Assembly: GCA_007118195.1 (NCBI GenBank)
Contig: SKSA01000160.1
Span: 1 to 28,583 of the forward strand
From: Anaerobacillus sp.
Lineage (GTDB): Bacteria > Bacillota > Bacilli > Bacillales > Anaerobacillaceae
Direction of reading: 5' to 3'
DNA: 28,583 bases
The stretch's first letter is position 1. The number at the start of each line of letters is the position of its first letter. The translations under genes were made by a program, and so were the position numbers. The notes under the pieces were generated by a model that did no database searches, was not told where the DNA came from, and saw nothing but the letters and a program-made list of their open reading frames with translations. Positions 8,736 through 17,515 of this stretch are shown here, piece after piece.

Positions 8736-10964
8736 ATGGAAGCTTGGAAAGGCTTTAATTATGGGGAATGGACAGAGAAAATTGATGTAAGAGATTTTAT
8801 TAATAAAAACTGGGATCCATATACAGGTGATGATAAATTTTTAGCAGGCCCTACAAAAACAACAAACGAACTGTGGGACCAAGTATTAGAGTTAATGAAA
8901 AAAGAAAGAGAAAATGGTGGAGTGTTAGATGTTGATACAAAAACTATTTCAACCATTACGTCACATGCACCAGGATATTTAAACAAAGAGAAAGAGCAAG
9001 TTGTAGGATTACAAACGGATGCACCTTTAAAACGTTCTATTCAACCTACTGGTGGTATTCGTATGATGGCATCAGGGTGTGAAGCTTATGGCTTTAAATT
9101 AGACCCTGAAATTGAAAAAATTTATACAGAGTATCGCAAAACACATAACCAAGGGGTGTTCGATGCTTATACAAGTGAGATGTTAGCCGCTCGTAAAGCT
9201 GGAATTATTACTGGGTTACCTGATGCATATGGACGAGGAAGAATTATCGGAGATTATCGTCGTATTGCCTTATACGGGGTAGATAGATTAATTGAAGATA
9301 AAAAAGTGGTCAAAAAAAGCTTAGAAAAAGGCGTTATGAGTGAAGAAGTAATTCGTGATCGGGAGGAAGTCTCTGAGCAGATTCGCTCCCTTCAAGAGTT
9401 AAAACAAATGGCATCGTCTTACGGCTTTGATATTTCCAACCCGGCAACAACGGCAAAAGAGGCTTTCCAATGGTTATATTTTGGTTATTTAGCAGCTATT
9501 AAAGAACAAAATGGTGCTGCGATGAGTTTAGGTCGTGTATCTACATTCTTAGATATTTATATTGAAAGAGATATTGAGTCAGGAATTTTAACAGAAATAG
9601 AAGCTCAAGAAATTGTAGATCATTTTGTGATGAAGCTACGTTTAGTGAAGTTCTTGAGAACACCAGATTACGACGAATTATTTAGTGGTGACCCAACGTG
9701 GGTTACTGAATCGTTAGCAGGGATGTCTTTAGATGGACGCCCGTTAGTAACGAAAAATTCATTTCGTTTCTTATATACACTAGTTAACTTAGGTCCAGCG
9801 CCTGAGCCGAATTTAACCGTATTATGGTCAACGCAGTTACCGGATGGGTTTAAAAAATTCTGCGCGAAAATGTCGATTGAAACTAGTTCAATTCAATATG
9901 AAAATGACGACATTATGAGAAAAGACTATGGTGATGACTATGGAATCGCTTGTTGCGTTTCAGCAATGCGAATCGGGAAGCAAATGCAATTTTTTGGAGC
10001 GCGAGCTAACTTAGCAAAGGCATTACTTTATACAATTAATGGTGGTATAGATGAAAAGTTAAAGATTCAAGTAGGGCCAAAGTTTGAGGCAATTACTTCC
10101 GAATACCTTGATTACGAAGAAGTAGTTGAAAAGTTTGAGAAGTTTCAAGATTGGTTAGCTGAGCTTTATATGAACTCATTAAATGTTATTCATTATATGC
10201 ATGATAAATATAGCTACGAAAGAATTGAAATGGCATTACATGATAAAGAGATTCTTAGAACAATGGCTTGCGGTATTGCGGGATTGTCGGTAGTAGCAGA
10301 TGCATTGAGTGCGATTAAATATGCGAAAGTTAAAGTAATTAGAGATGAAGATGGGATTGCGACAGATTTTGAGATCGAGGGTGAATACCCACAATATGGT
10401 AACAATGATTCTCGTGTAGATGAAATCGCTGCTTATATTGTGAAAAATTTTATGGGGAAATTACGTAATCAACCGACGTATCGAAATGCAGTTCCGACAC
10501 AATCGGTATTAACGATTACATCTAATGTGGTTTACGGGAAGAAAACAGGAACTACGCCAGATGGAAGAAAAGCTGGTGAACCATTTGCGCCAGGGGCTAA
10601 CCCGATGCATGGACGTGATAAAAAAGGAGCTTTAGCCTCATTGAATTCTGTTGCGAAAATTCCATATGAAGATTGTCAAGATGGTATTTCTTGTACGTTC
10701 TCAATCGTACCGAAAGCGTTAGGTAAAGATGAAAATTCTCGTGTTGGCAACTTAGCGGCAATTTTAGACGGTTATGCATCACAAACTGGACATCACATAA
10801 ATGTTAATGTATTTGATCGTGAACAGCTAATGGATGCTATGGAACATCCAGAAAAGTATCCGCAGTTAACCATTCGTGTGTCTGGCTATGCTGTAAACTT
10901 TATTAAATTAACGAGAGAACAGCAAATTGATGTCATTAACCGTACTTTCCACGAAAGTATGTGA
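8736..10964 (+). CDS. pflB: Formate acetyltransferase (pyruvate formate-lyase)
   Basis: This glycyl-radical enzyme converts pyruvate and CoA to formate and acetyl-CoA during anaerobic fermentation. It has 742 residues, a normal length. The adjacent catalytic cysteines are in [10 protein letters not shown] (Cys406-Cys407). The glycyl-radical site is in [11 protein letters not shown] (Gly717), near the C-terminus as required. The N-terminal region contains WKGFNYGEW and the C-terminal end has [16 protein letters not shown], typical of PflB and unlike diol dehydratases. The start has AGAGGGAGATG upstream. The activase pflA follows directly. Neither gene lies at this locus in B. subtilis 168, so the pair is an insertion between spo0A and the downstream cluster relative to that genome. 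Confidence 0.97.
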   Translation: MEAWKGFNYGEWTEKIDVRDFINKNWDPYTGDDKFLAGPTKTTNELWDQVLELMKKERENGGVLDVDTKTISTITSHAPGYLNKEKEQVVGLQTDAPLKRSIQPTGGIRMMASGCEAYGFKLDPEIEKIYTEYRKTHNQGVFDAYTSEMLAARKAGIITGLPDAYGRGRIIGDYRRIALYGVDRLIEDKKVVKKSLEKGVMSEEVIRDREEVSEQIRSLQELKQMASSYGFDISNPATTAKEAFQWLYFGYLAAIKEQNGAAMSLGRVSTFLDIYIERDIESGILTEIEAQEIVDHFVMKLRLVKFLRTPDYDELFSGDPTWVTESLAGMSLDGRPLVTKNSFRFLYTLVNLGPAPEPNLTVLWSTQLPDGFKKFCAKMSIETSSIQYENDDIMRKDYGDDYGIACCVSAMRIGKQMQFFGARANLAKALLYTINGGIDEKLKIQVGPKFEAITSEYLDYEEVVEKFEKFQDWLAELYMNSLNVIHYMHDKYSYERIEMALHDKEILRTMACGIAGLSVVADALSAIKYAKVKVIRDEDGIATDFEIEGEYPQYGNNDSRVDEIAAYIVKNFMGKLRNQPTYRNAVPTQSVLTITSNVVYGKKTGTTPDGRKAGEPFAPGANPMHGRDKKGALASLNSVAKIPYEDCQDGISCTFSIVPKALGKDENSRVGNLAAILDGYASQTGHHINVNVFDREQLMDAMEHPEKYPQLTIRVSGYAVNFIKLTREQQIDVINRTFHESM

Positions 10965-10969
10965 TATTA

Positions 10970-11707
10970 ATGTTAGGAAGAATCCATTCAATTGAATCTT
11001 GTGGTACTGTAGATGGTCCGGGTTTACGTTTTATCGTGTTTCTTCAAGGATGTTCAATGCGGTGTGCATACTGTCATAATCCTGACACATGGAATTTAGA
11101 GGGTGGAAGTGAAAGAAGTGTTGATGAGTTAGTAGCTGAAGCAAAAGCTTACTTGCCGTATATGCAATTTTCTAATGGTGGAGTGACATTAAGTGGTGGT
11201 GAACCACTTTTGCAGCCTGATTTTGTTTTTGAGTTTTTCAAAAAATGTAAAGAGGCTGGAATTCATACAACGATTGATACTGCTGGTTCTGTAAAACCTT
11301 TAAATCTAGAGAAGATTTTAGAAGTGACAGACCTTGTTCTTCTAGATGTTAAACATATCAATGAAGAAAAGCATGAAGGGATTACTGGGTTGTCTAACAG
11401 GAATACCTTAAACTTTGCTAAGCTTCTAGATGAAAAAGGGGTACCGGTATGGATTAGACACGTTCTTGTTCCTGGATTATCAGATGACCATAAAGATTTG
11501 AACGAACTAGGTGAATTCTTAGCAACACTTTCAAACGTTGAGAAAGTTGAGGTTTTACCTTATCATAAAATGGGTGAGTATAAATGGGAGGAACTTGGCT
11601 TATCGAATAAGTTATCTCATTTAATACCGCCTAATCAGGATCAAGTGGATTTAGCTTATAGGTTATTAACGAAATCCTTAAACAAAAAGAAACTTCAGTT
11701 AAACTGA
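10970..11707 (+). CDS. pflA: Pyruvate formate-lyase activating enzyme (radical SAM)
   Basis: This enzyme uses a 4Fe-4S cluster and S-adenosylmethionine to generate the glycyl radical on PflB. The cluster motif CSMRCAYC (CX3CX2C) gives Cys28, Cys32 and Cys35 counted from the ATG at 10970. The following GGVTLSGGEPLLQ segment is the SAM-binding GGE region, and PVWIRHVLVPG is family typical. Length is 245 residues. An in-frame GTG at 10961 overlaps the pflB stop and would add three residues. I prefer the ATG because family members start MxGRIHSxES. The ribosome site (GAAAG) is weak, so translational coupling to pflB is likely. Confidence 0.95.
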   Translation: MLGRIHSIESCGTVDGPGLRFIVFLQGCSMRCAYCHNPDTWNLEGGSERSVDELVAEAKAYLPYMQFSNGGVTLSGGEPLLQPDFVFEFFKKCKEAGIHTTIDTAGSVKPLNLEKILEVTDLVLLDVKHINEEKHEGITGLSNRNTLNFAKLLDEKGVPVWIRHVLVPGLSDDHKDLNELGEFLATLSNVEKVEVLPYHKMGEYKWEELGLSNKLSHLIPPNQDQVDLAYRLLTKSLNKKKLQLN

Positions 11708-11733
11708 GCACAGCTTATGCTGTGTTCTTTTTT
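11706..11733 (+). terminator. Rho-independent terminator after pflA
   Basis: GAGCACAGC (11706-11714) pairs with GCTGTGTTC (11719-11727) around a TTAT loop with one G·T pair. A run of six T follows. The stem overlaps the pflA TGA stop. Confidence 0.9.
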
Positions 11734-11745
11734 ATACTTTAAGGA

Positions 11746-11772
11746 TGAAAAATAAGGAAATGACTCATACTA
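11746..11772 (+). promoter_or_regulatory. Weak candidate forespore (sigma-G/F-like) promoter for the steA cluster
   Basis: CATACTA (11766-11772) equals the sigma-G -10 consensus, with TGAAAA (11746-11751) as a possible -35 at a spacing of 14 (usual 15-16). One mismatch and the short spacing make this tentative. No clear sigma-A promoter is visible in the 130 bases between pflA and steA. Confidence 0.25.
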
Positions 11773-11836
11773 AAAATGGGATTTCATTACAGGTCATTTG
11801 GCTTTTTGAAAAGTTCGCTAATTGGAGTGACTTATT

Positions 11837-12964
11837 ATGGTGTATGAAAAGATAAAAGGATATGCTTTTCAAAATGAAAAGACAAAAAAGCTGGTTGAAC
11901 AACTGCCTAAAAAAAGTATTGCAGTGGTTGTTCATCAAGACATTGATATGGCTGCTGCTGAAATGTTAATTGAACGTGGTGTAAAAGCTGTCATAAACTT
12001 TCGGACGTCTATGACTGGTTTGTTTATTCATAATGGTGTAGAAACACTTTTGAAAGCGAAAATATCAGTCTTTGATATTAATGATCCTTTTTTTCGAGAG
12101 AATTTAAATGGGCAGTTACTATTGATTAAGGACGAATGCTTATTCCGTGATATTAATAGTAAGTGGCAGTTTTTGTGCAAATTAAAAAAATATACCTTAG
12201 ATGAAATAGATCTACTGAAAAATAAAGCGAAGTCCTATTTTCCTACACAATTTAAAGCGTTTGTTGGAAATTCTTTGTTTTACGGGGAAAAAGAATTAGA
12301 TGTCTTTGTCCGAGAAGTTCAAATGCTACCTATTTTACGGCAATTTAGAGGCAAAGAAGTCTTAATTGTCGCTAGAGGAGCGAATTATGAAAGGGACTTA
12401 TGTTTACTTACGAAAGTGATGAAGCAAAGAAATTTGATAACGATCGCTGTTGATGGTGGTGCTGACGGGCTGCTTAAATTAGGGATTAGACCTCATTTTA
12501 TTATTGGGGATATGGACTCTGTATCGGAGCGAGCTTTAAAATGCGGTGCCCAATTGCTTGTACATACGTACCAGAACGGGCGTGCGCCTGGTGAGGAACG
12601 GGTAAGGGAGTTGAACCTTCCGTATAAACGTCTTGTGTTTATAGGAACGAGTGAGGATGTAGCTATCATATTTGCTTATTGTTCTGGGGCTGAAAAATTA
12701 TATACAGTTGGAACAAGAGTTGGGATGAATGAATTTTTAGAAAAGGGAAGAATTGGAATGGGATCTAGTTTATTAACTAGAATAAAAACGGGACATGCAT
12801 TAGTGGATTTAAAAGGAATTCATTCATTATTTGAAACGGAAAAAAAGCAATTGTCTAATAGCGTCGTTTTTATTCCTGCTATTGCCGTATTATTAATGTT
12901 TAGCTTTAGCCCTAAGTTTGAACTGTTAGTTTCTGTAGTGCTCCAATGGTGGGGTGGGAGGTAA
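11837..12964 (+). CDS. steA: SteA-like protein: thiamine-pyrophosphokinase-fold domain with C-terminal membrane anchor
   Basis: The 375-residue protein has an N-terminal region (1-170) ending in a small hydrophobic-rich segment. A TPK-like catalytic fold follows, with IAVDGGADGLLKLGI and FIIGDMDS (about 204-228), the motifs that bind Mg and nucleotide in thiamine pyrophosphokinase. The C-terminus (343-372) is hydrophobic and probably membrane-spanning. This layout is that of SteA, named in Corynebacterium glutamicum as a partner of SteB in cell division and envelope growth. It is probably not a true thiamine kinase, because the gene lies in a membrane/glycan cluster. The ATG has GGAGTGA six bases upstream. 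The symbol rests on architecture and context, not on an alignment. Confidence 0.75.
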   Translation: MVYEKIKGYAFQNEKTKKLVEQLPKKSIAVVVHQDIDMAAAEMLIERGVKAVINFRTSMTGLFIHNGVETLLKAKISVFDINDPFFRENLNGQLLLIKDECLFRDINSKWQFLCKLKKYTLDEIDLLKNKAKSYFPTQFKAFVGNSLFYGEKELDVFVREVQMLPILRQFRGKEVLIVARGANYERDLCLLTKVMKQRNLITIAVDGGADGLLKLGIRPHFIIGDMDSVSERALKCGAQLLVHTYQNGRAPGEERVRELNLPYKRLVFIGTSEDVAIIFAYCSGAEKLYTVGTRVGMNEFLEKGRIGMGSSLLTRIKTGHALVDLKGIHSLFETEKKQLSNSVVFIPAIAVLLMFSFSPKFELLVSVVLQWWGGR

Positions 12965-12971
12965 TTAATAA

Positions 12972-13430
12972 ATGAAAAAAATAAACATGATCTATTTGTT
13001 TTCGCTTATATTTTATTTAGTAGTTGGAATAATCATAGGAATTATTATTGATAAAGATTGGATAAGTGAAGAGCAATTACTTTATGTACAAAAGTTGAAA
13101 GCTGAGAATGCTTTACTAGTTGAAGAGAAACGAATGTGGGCGAGGTATGTTGAAGATGAATTTAACGAAGTGAAAGTGTATACCACTGCGGATAAAGAGC
13201 AGTTTCAACACTTAGGCAATGTGCTGGCTAATGTGGGTGTAACATTAGAAAAACTTCCAGAAACTGTTGGGCTCTATCATCATCAAGGAATTATTATTAC
13301 TTTAGGTGAAGAGCTTGAAGAGACATACGGACTACCGCACCTAAAGCTGGAGGATATACCGAAACGTGAATTAGATTTAAACATGATGTATTTGTCTTTA
13401 TTAAGAATAAAAGAGGAGTTAATGAAATGA
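12972..13430 (+). CDS. SteB/MctB-like membrane-anchored coiled-coil protein (short form)
   Basis: The 152-residue protein has one N-terminal membrane helix (about 6-27, IYLFSLIFYLVVGIIIGIII). A charged coiled-coil-like stretch follows (about 32-66, EEQLLYVQKLKAENALLVEE), then a small extracytoplasmic domain. SteB/MctB proteins share this plan but are usually about 300 residues, so this is a shortened version or a distant relative. The old label copper transporter for that family is not supported by anything seen here. It starts 7 bases after steA and overlaps the next gene by 4 bases (ATGA). A complex with the steA product at the membrane is my inference. Confidence 0.6.
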   Translation: MKKINMIYLFSLIFYLVVGIIIGIIIDKDWISEEQLLYVQKLKAENALLVEEKRMWARYVEDEFNEVKVYTTADKEQFQHLGNVLANVGVTLEKLPETVGLYHHQGIIITLGEELEETYGLPHLKLEDIPKRELDLNMMYLSLLRIKEELMK

Positions 13431-14101
13431 AGCCTTCAATAAGCGTTGTTATTCCTGCTTACAATGAAGAGAAAACGATAAAAAGAACACTAGTAACGTT
13501 AAATCGCTGTTCTTGGATAAGTGAGTTGATTGTGATCGATGATGGAAGTTGTGATGACACCTCAGTAATTGCTGAGAAATATAGTGACCGAGTGATTCGG
13601 TTGAAACAGAATAGAGGGAAAGCCTTTGCTTTAAAAGAAGGGTGGAAAACGGTCGAAGGAGATATAATTATATCCCTTGATGCAGACTTAGGTATTACAG
13701 CAAGAGAAGGAGGAAAGTTAGTAGAAAAGCTCATAAATTCTAATCTCGACTGTGTTATAGCGAGGTTGCCTCACCAAAAAAAGAGTGGTTTTGGCTTAAT
13801 GAGACATCGAGCGCAAAAGTTAATTTTTGCGCAAACAGGAAAGTGGTTTGAGGCCCCGTTATCAGGTCAAAGGGCGTTTAAAAAAAAGTGGCTGTCAATA
13901 TTGTTAGAAAGAGAGTACGTAGGCTTTGGTGTTGAGATGGCAATGACTGTTGATTTATTAAAAGCAGGAGCAAATCTCGAAGAAGTAGATGTTTGCTTCT
14001 TTCATAGAGCAACTGGTAAAGATATAGATGGTTTTTTCCACCGAGGAAGACAATGGTTAGACATGGAAAAAACTTTATGGAAAATGAGAACAACATGGTA
14101 A
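13427..14101 (+). CDS. Family 2 glycosyltransferase (polyprenyl-phosphate sugar transferase type)
   Basis: The 224-residue protein is a GT-A fold enzyme. SVVIPAYNEEKTI (6-18) opens the nucleotide-binding half, VIDDGSCDDT (36-45) is the first acidic motif, and SLDADLG (83-89) the metal-binding DxD-like motif. RGKAFALKEGW resembles dolichol/undecaprenyl-phosphate glycosyltransferases. There is no membrane helix, so it is cytosolic or peripheral. It overlaps the upstream gene by ATGA with GAGGAG eight bases before. The donor and acceptor sugars cannot be told from sequence. Together with the downstream sugar-1-phosphate transferase it suggests assembly of a lipid-linked glycan. Confidence 0.85.
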   Translation: MKPSISVVIPAYNEEKTIKRTLVTLNRCSWISELIVIDDGSCDDTSVIAEKYSDRVIRLKQNRGKAFALKEGWKTVEGDIIISLDADLGITAREGGKLVEKLINSNLDCVIARLPHQKKSGFGLMRHRAQKLIFAQTGKWFEAPLSGQRAFKKKWLSILLEREYVGFGVEMAMTVDLLKAGANLEEVDVCFFHRATGKDIDGFFHRGRQWLDMEKTLWKMRTTW

Positions 14102-14877
14102 ATGTAATCGTTTTAGTGACACCACTTTTTTTATGGGCTTGTTCAGAATTGTTTTTGCGATATGATTGGAAAGTGAGAAATTTTGTGGGTGAAGAAATCC
14201 CATACAGTTTAGGTGCCTGTTTGTTTATTGTGGTTATTTTTTATTTATATATTTTAAATATAGATGTTCGTTCAACCGCTATCTTTTATTTAATTGTACT
14301 ATGGGTATCGGGATTTATTGATGATCGTTTCGGGACGAAATATCCGAAAGGGTTAAAAGGACATATTAATTTATTTATTCAACATCGAAAAGTATCAACA
14401 GGATTATTAAAATTAACAGGAACGGTGATGGCGGCATTTTTATTTGTGGTTAATTATAAATGGTCAGGTATCATACAATTTTTTTCGATATTTTTATTGT
14501 TGGTCTTAACGCCGCACGTAATGAATTTATTTGACACAAGACCTTTAAGAGTATGGAAAGTAATTTTATTGCATGGGATAATGTTTTTCCCGTTATTATT
14601 TCAAGTTGCTGTCCAGTTAATAGGAGGATTGGTAGTTGTTTTTGCCACTTTTGTTTATTTTGAGGCGAATCGAAAAGCAATGTTAGGAGATAATGGGGCT
14701 ACCTTATTGGGAGGTGTTGTTAGCTTATTAATGATTTACCATTCAAGTCTTACAGTGCAGTGGCTGATCATTTTAATATACTTATTTATCATTGTAGTTA
14801 CAGAGAAAATCTCTTTGTCAGAGTGGATCGAGGCAAGGCCGGTGTTAAAATGGATTGATCGTTGGGGAGTTTCATAA
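14095..14877 (+). CDS. MraY/WecA-type polyprenyl-phosphate sugar-1-phosphate transferase (short form)
   Basis: The protein (260 residues from ATG 14095) is almost wholly membrane-embedded, with about eight helices. PNPT-superfamily motifs are in order: GFIDDRFG (73-80, the Mg-binding DD), MNLFDTRPLR (143-152, equivalent to the NxxD motif) and GDNGATLLGG (198-207, equivalent to MraY GDTGSLALGG). The C-terminus TEKISLSEWIEARPVLKWIDRWG is typical of WecA-like members. Such enzymes put a sugar-1-phosphate on undecaprenyl phosphate. The usual length is 320-360 residues, so this is a short form. In-frame ATGs at 14053 and 14077 are possible starts; 14095 minimises overlap with the glycosyltransferase. 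It is not mraY itself, which belongs to the division cluster. Confidence 0.78.
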   Translation: MVNVIVLVTPLFLWACSELFLRYDWKVRNFVGEEIPYSLGACLFIVVIFYLYILNIDVRSTAIFYLIVLWVSGFIDDRFGTKYPKGLKGHINLFIQHRKVSTGLLKLTGTVMAAFLFVVNYKWSGIIQFFSIFLLLVLTPHVMNLFDTRPLRVWKVILLHGIMFFPLLFQVAVQLIGGLVVVFATFVYFEANRKAMLGDNGATLLGGVVSLLMIYHSSLTVQWLIILIYLFIIVVTEKISLSEWIEARPVLKWIDRWGVS

Positions 14878-14910
14878 AAAGGGAGAAGCTATCGTTAGCT
14901 TCTTCCTTTT
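14876..14910. terminator. Bidirectional terminator between the ste cluster and yqzF
   Basis: AAGGGAGAAGCTA (14879-14891) pairs with TAGCTTCTTCCTT (14896-14908) around TCGT with one G·T pair. T-rich tails follow on both strands, fitting the convergent genes. Confidence 0.88.
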
Positions 14911-14917
14911 GGATTCT

Positions 14918-15154
14918 TTATTCTTTTTTAAATCGAGGAGCCACTTTGTTGTTTTTTCGATCACGATGAAGAACAAAACCGGCAATGAAGCCTACCCCTA
15001 ATATAAGAAGTATGAGTCCGGTCACAAATTGAACCCATAATGCTGGGAAGGGGCTATGTAAGATTTTAAAAAAGATATCCCTCATTAATTTAATGCCGTA
15101 TCCAGCCATCACTCCAGGTATGACAAGGATCATAAGTGCGATAAACCTTTGCAT
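14918..15154 (-). CDS. yqzF: DUF2627 family membrane protein YqzF
   Basis: The 78-residue protein has two membrane helices (about 4-21 and 40-62), with a basic C-terminal tail HRDRKNNKVAPRFKKE. Length and position next to bkdR match B. subtilis YqzF, whose function is unknown. The reverse-strand start has AGAGAGG eight bases upstream. It is divergent from bkdR, and the 140 bases between them must hold both promoters. Confidence 0.85.
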   Translation of the reverse strand: MQRFIALMILVIPGVMAGYGIKLMRDIFFKILHSPFPALWVQFVTGLILLILGVGFIAGFVLHRDRKNNKVAPRFKKE

Positions 15155-15253
15155 AATCGTATACCTCTCTCTGGAAATTAATAATTATATTTTACCTGAT
15201 AAGTACGGCATTGTCCAAGTTGGTAAGTTTTGTTGATTTTCATCAATTTAGTG

Positions 15254-15259
15254 TATAGT
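15254..15259 (+). promoter_or_regulatory. Possible -10 box of bkdR
   Basis: TATAGT lies 36 bases before the bkdR ATG. Only poor -35 matches exist upstream (TTGTTG at 18 bases, TTGATT at 15), so this is tentative. Confidence 0.35.
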
Positions 15260-15294
15260 TAGTATGTAGATTTCAAATAAAAAGGGTGTTTGGA

Positions 15295-17364
15295 ATGAAA
15301 AAGTGTTTAATTGTTGGTGCTGGACGAGGTGGAACAGCGTTACTTAAAATTTTAGTTGATGCAGATATGATGGAAGTTATTGCGGTTGTGGATAAAAATG
15401 CTGAAAGTCCGGGAGTTTTACTCGCTCAAAAGCTAGGAATTAAAACAAATAAAGATTGGAAGGGTTTATTAACGAGAGATGTAGATGTAGTCGTTGAGGC
15501 TACTGGTGATATTGAGCTCTCTACTGAACTGAAAGTTGCCTGTGAAAGGGCGCGGGTAGTTTTAATCCCTAGCTCAGTGGCTACATTGATTTTTAATTTG
15601 ATTGAAGAAAAAGAAACATTGATTGAACAGTTAACAAACTATTATTCTAAACAAGATATTATCATAAATTCTACCCATGATGGCATGATAGCGATTGATG
15701 AAAAATCATTGGTGACACTAGTAAATAAGAGTGCCGAACGAATGTTGAGCGTTTCAAAAAAAGAAGTGGTAGGGAAACCGATTCAAGCGATATTGCCTGC
15801 AAGTAAATTAGGACGTGTTCTTCAAACAGGGAAAGTTGAAATAAATCAAAAGCAGGAGATTAAAAATGGGTTAACCATTGTGACTACGCGTGTGCCAATG
15901 GTTCATAATGGTAAAGTGATTGGTGCGTTAGCTGTTTTTAAAGATATTACTGAAATAGAGCAAATGGCAGAAGAGGTTACTAATTTAAAAAGTATACAAA
16001 CGATGCTTGAAGCGATCTTTTCTTCATCAGATGATGCAATTTCAGTTGTTGATGAAAATGGAATTGGTCTTATGATCAACCCTGCCTATACGCGTTTAAC
16101 GGGTTTAACATCTGAACAAGTAATTGGGATGCCAGCAACAGCTGACATCTCTGAAGGTGAAAGTATGCATATGCATGTGTTGAAAAATCGAAAAGCTGTA
16201 CGCGGTACAAGGATGAAGGTAGGTCCGAAGAAGAAAGATGTTGTTGTCAATGTGGCACCTGTGATCGTTGATGGGAAATTAAAAGGAAGTGTTGGAGTTC
16301 TGCACGATATGTCTGAAATTAAGTCTCTTACAGATGAGTTAGAGCGTGCTCGGCAAATTATTCGAACGTTAGAAGCGAAGTACTCGTTTGATGATATTAT
16401 TGGATCTTCTGAAGAAATGGAATTTGCGATTGAACAAGCAAAATTAGCAGCTTCGACTCCAGCTACGATCTTATTAAGAGGTGAATCGGGAACTGGAAAG
16501 GAACTTTTTGCACATGCAATACATAATGCAAGCGAGAGAAAGTACAACAAGTTTGTTAGGGTTAACTGTGCGGCAATTTCTGAATCTCTTTTGGAAAGTG
16601 AGCTTTTTGGTTATGAAGAAGGTGCGTTTTCAGGTGCGAAAAGAGGTGGGAAGCGCGGTTTGTTTGAAGAAGCAAACGGAGGAAGTATCTTTTTAGATGA
16701 AATTGGTGAATTAAGTGTCAATATACAGGCGAAACTTCTACGAGTATTGCAAGAACGTGAAATTTTACGAGTTGGTGGCACAAAATCTATTCCGATTAAT
16801 GTAAGAGTGATAGCTGCTACAAATGTAAATTTAGAAAAAGCAATCAATAAAAGTACTTTTCGTGAAGATTTATATTATAGAATTAATCGAATGCCGATAT
16901 ATATTCCTCCTCTTAGAAAGCGTAAAGAGGATATTCCGGCCCTTTGTAATCATTTGATTTTAAAGATTAATCAAGATTACGGAAGAAAAGTAACAGGCTT
17001 AACTGTTCTTGCTAAAAAAGTTTTAATAGATTATGACTGGCCAGGCAATGTCCGCGAGCTTGAAAATGTTCTTGGTCGAGCGATGATATTTATGCGTTTT
17101 AATGAAATAGAAATAGATGCGCATCATATTCCGGAATTGTGTGAAGATAATAAGGAAGAGATTTCAAAAGAAGTTTCGATAAATCATTCTAACTCTCAAT
17201 CTTTAGCTGAAAAGGTTCAGCGATTTGAAAAAGAGCAAATTTTATTAGCGTTAAAGCGTAATGACGGTAATAAAACAGCAACTGCAAAAAGTTTGAAACT
17301 ATCGATTAGAAACTTATATTATAAAATGGAGAAATATAATATTGAAATAAATAGCATGCAATAA
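15295..17364 (+). CDS. bkdR: BkdR, sigma-54-dependent activator of the bkd operon
   Basis: The 689-residue protein begins with a Rossmann-like segment ([14 protein letters not shown]) and carries two PAS domains (about 115-225 and 238-345). The AAA+ domain has Walker A GESGTGKE (about 396), the sigma-54 contact loop GAFSGA (about 443, usually GAFTGA) and Walker [12 protein letters not shown] (about 465). A Fis-type helix-turn-helix is at the end ([20 protein letters not shown]). B. subtilis BkdR has the same plan and 692 residues. It activates RNA polymerase-sigma-54 at the promoter 90 bases downstream. The ATG at 15295 with AAAGGG eight bases before is preferred over the GTG at 15286. The likely ligand sensed by the PAS domains is not visible. 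Confidence 0.96.
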   Translation: MKKCLIVGAGRGGTALLKILVDADMMEVIAVVDKNAESPGVLLAQKLGIKTNKDWKGLLTRDVDVVVEATGDIELSTELKVACERARVVLIPSSVATLIFNLIEEKETLIEQLTNYYSKQDIIINSTHDGMIAIDEKSLVTLVNKSAERMLSVSKKEVVGKPIQAILPASKLGRVLQTGKVEINQKQEIKNGLTIVTTRVPMVHNGKVIGALAVFKDITEIEQMAEEVTNLKSIQTMLEAIFSSSDDAISVVDENGIGLMINPAYTRLTGLTSEQVIGMPATADISEGESMHMHVLKNRKAVRGTRMKVGPKKKDVVVNVAPVIVDGKLKGSVGVLHDMSEIKSLTDELERARQIIRTLEAKYSFDDIIGSSEEMEFAIEQAKLAASTPATILLRGESGTGKELFAHAIHNASERKYNKFVRVNCAAISESLLESELFGYEEGAFSGAKRGGKRGLFEEANGGSIFLDEIGELSVNIQAKLLRVLQEREILRVGGTKSIPINVRVIAATNVNLEKAINKSTFREDLYYRINRMPIYIPPLRKRKEDIPALCNHLILKINQDYGRKVTGLTVLAKKVLIDYDWPGNVRELENVLGRAMIFMRFNEIEIDAHHIPELCEDNKEEISKEVSINHSNSQSLAEKVQRFEKEQILLALKRNDGNKTATAKSLKLSIRNLYYKMEKYNIEINSMQ

Positions 17365-17393
17365 ATTGCACACTATGCTAAAATTTGCATAGT
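17357..17393 (+). promoter_or_regulatory. Candidate BkdR upstream activating sites
   Basis: TGCAAT-AA-ATTGCA (17357-17370) overlaps the bkdR stop codon, and ACTATGC (17372-17378) with GCATAGT (17387-17393) follows. Neither is followed by a T run. They lie about 65-100 bases before the -24 element, the usual place for enhancer-binding proteins of the NtrC/NifA type. Confidence 0.5.
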
Positions 17394-17454
17394 AACATTA
17401 GTTAGTTGTGAACAAAAAGTGTACATAATAAGCTTATATTAGTTGAGTGTGTAA

Positions 17455-17472
17455 TTGGCATAAAATTTGCAA
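17455..17472 (+). promoter_or_regulatory. Sigma-54 (-24/-12) promoter of the bkd operon
   Basis: TTGGCATAAAATTTGCAA contains GG (17457-17458) and GC (17469-17470) ten bases apart, matching TGGCAC-N5-TTGCA except for one base. It sits 43 bases before the ptb start, directly after bkdR, as in B. subtilis (SigL control). Confidence 0.93.
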
Positions 17473-17515
17473 CGTATATTAATGTAACCAACGTGACAAC
17501 AAGAAAGGCGGTTCG

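Noticed and set aside
14053..14101. Longer start of the PNPT gene at 14053
   Set aside because: It would overlap the glycosyltransferase by 49 bases and add a polar, Asn-rich N-terminus; the ATG at 14095 begins directly at the first membrane helix. I cannot fully exclude it.
16086..16550. 154-residue reverse-strand ORF inside bkdR
   Set aside because: It lies wholly within the PAS/AAA+ coding region of bkdR and reads as an antisense shadow without a ribosome site.
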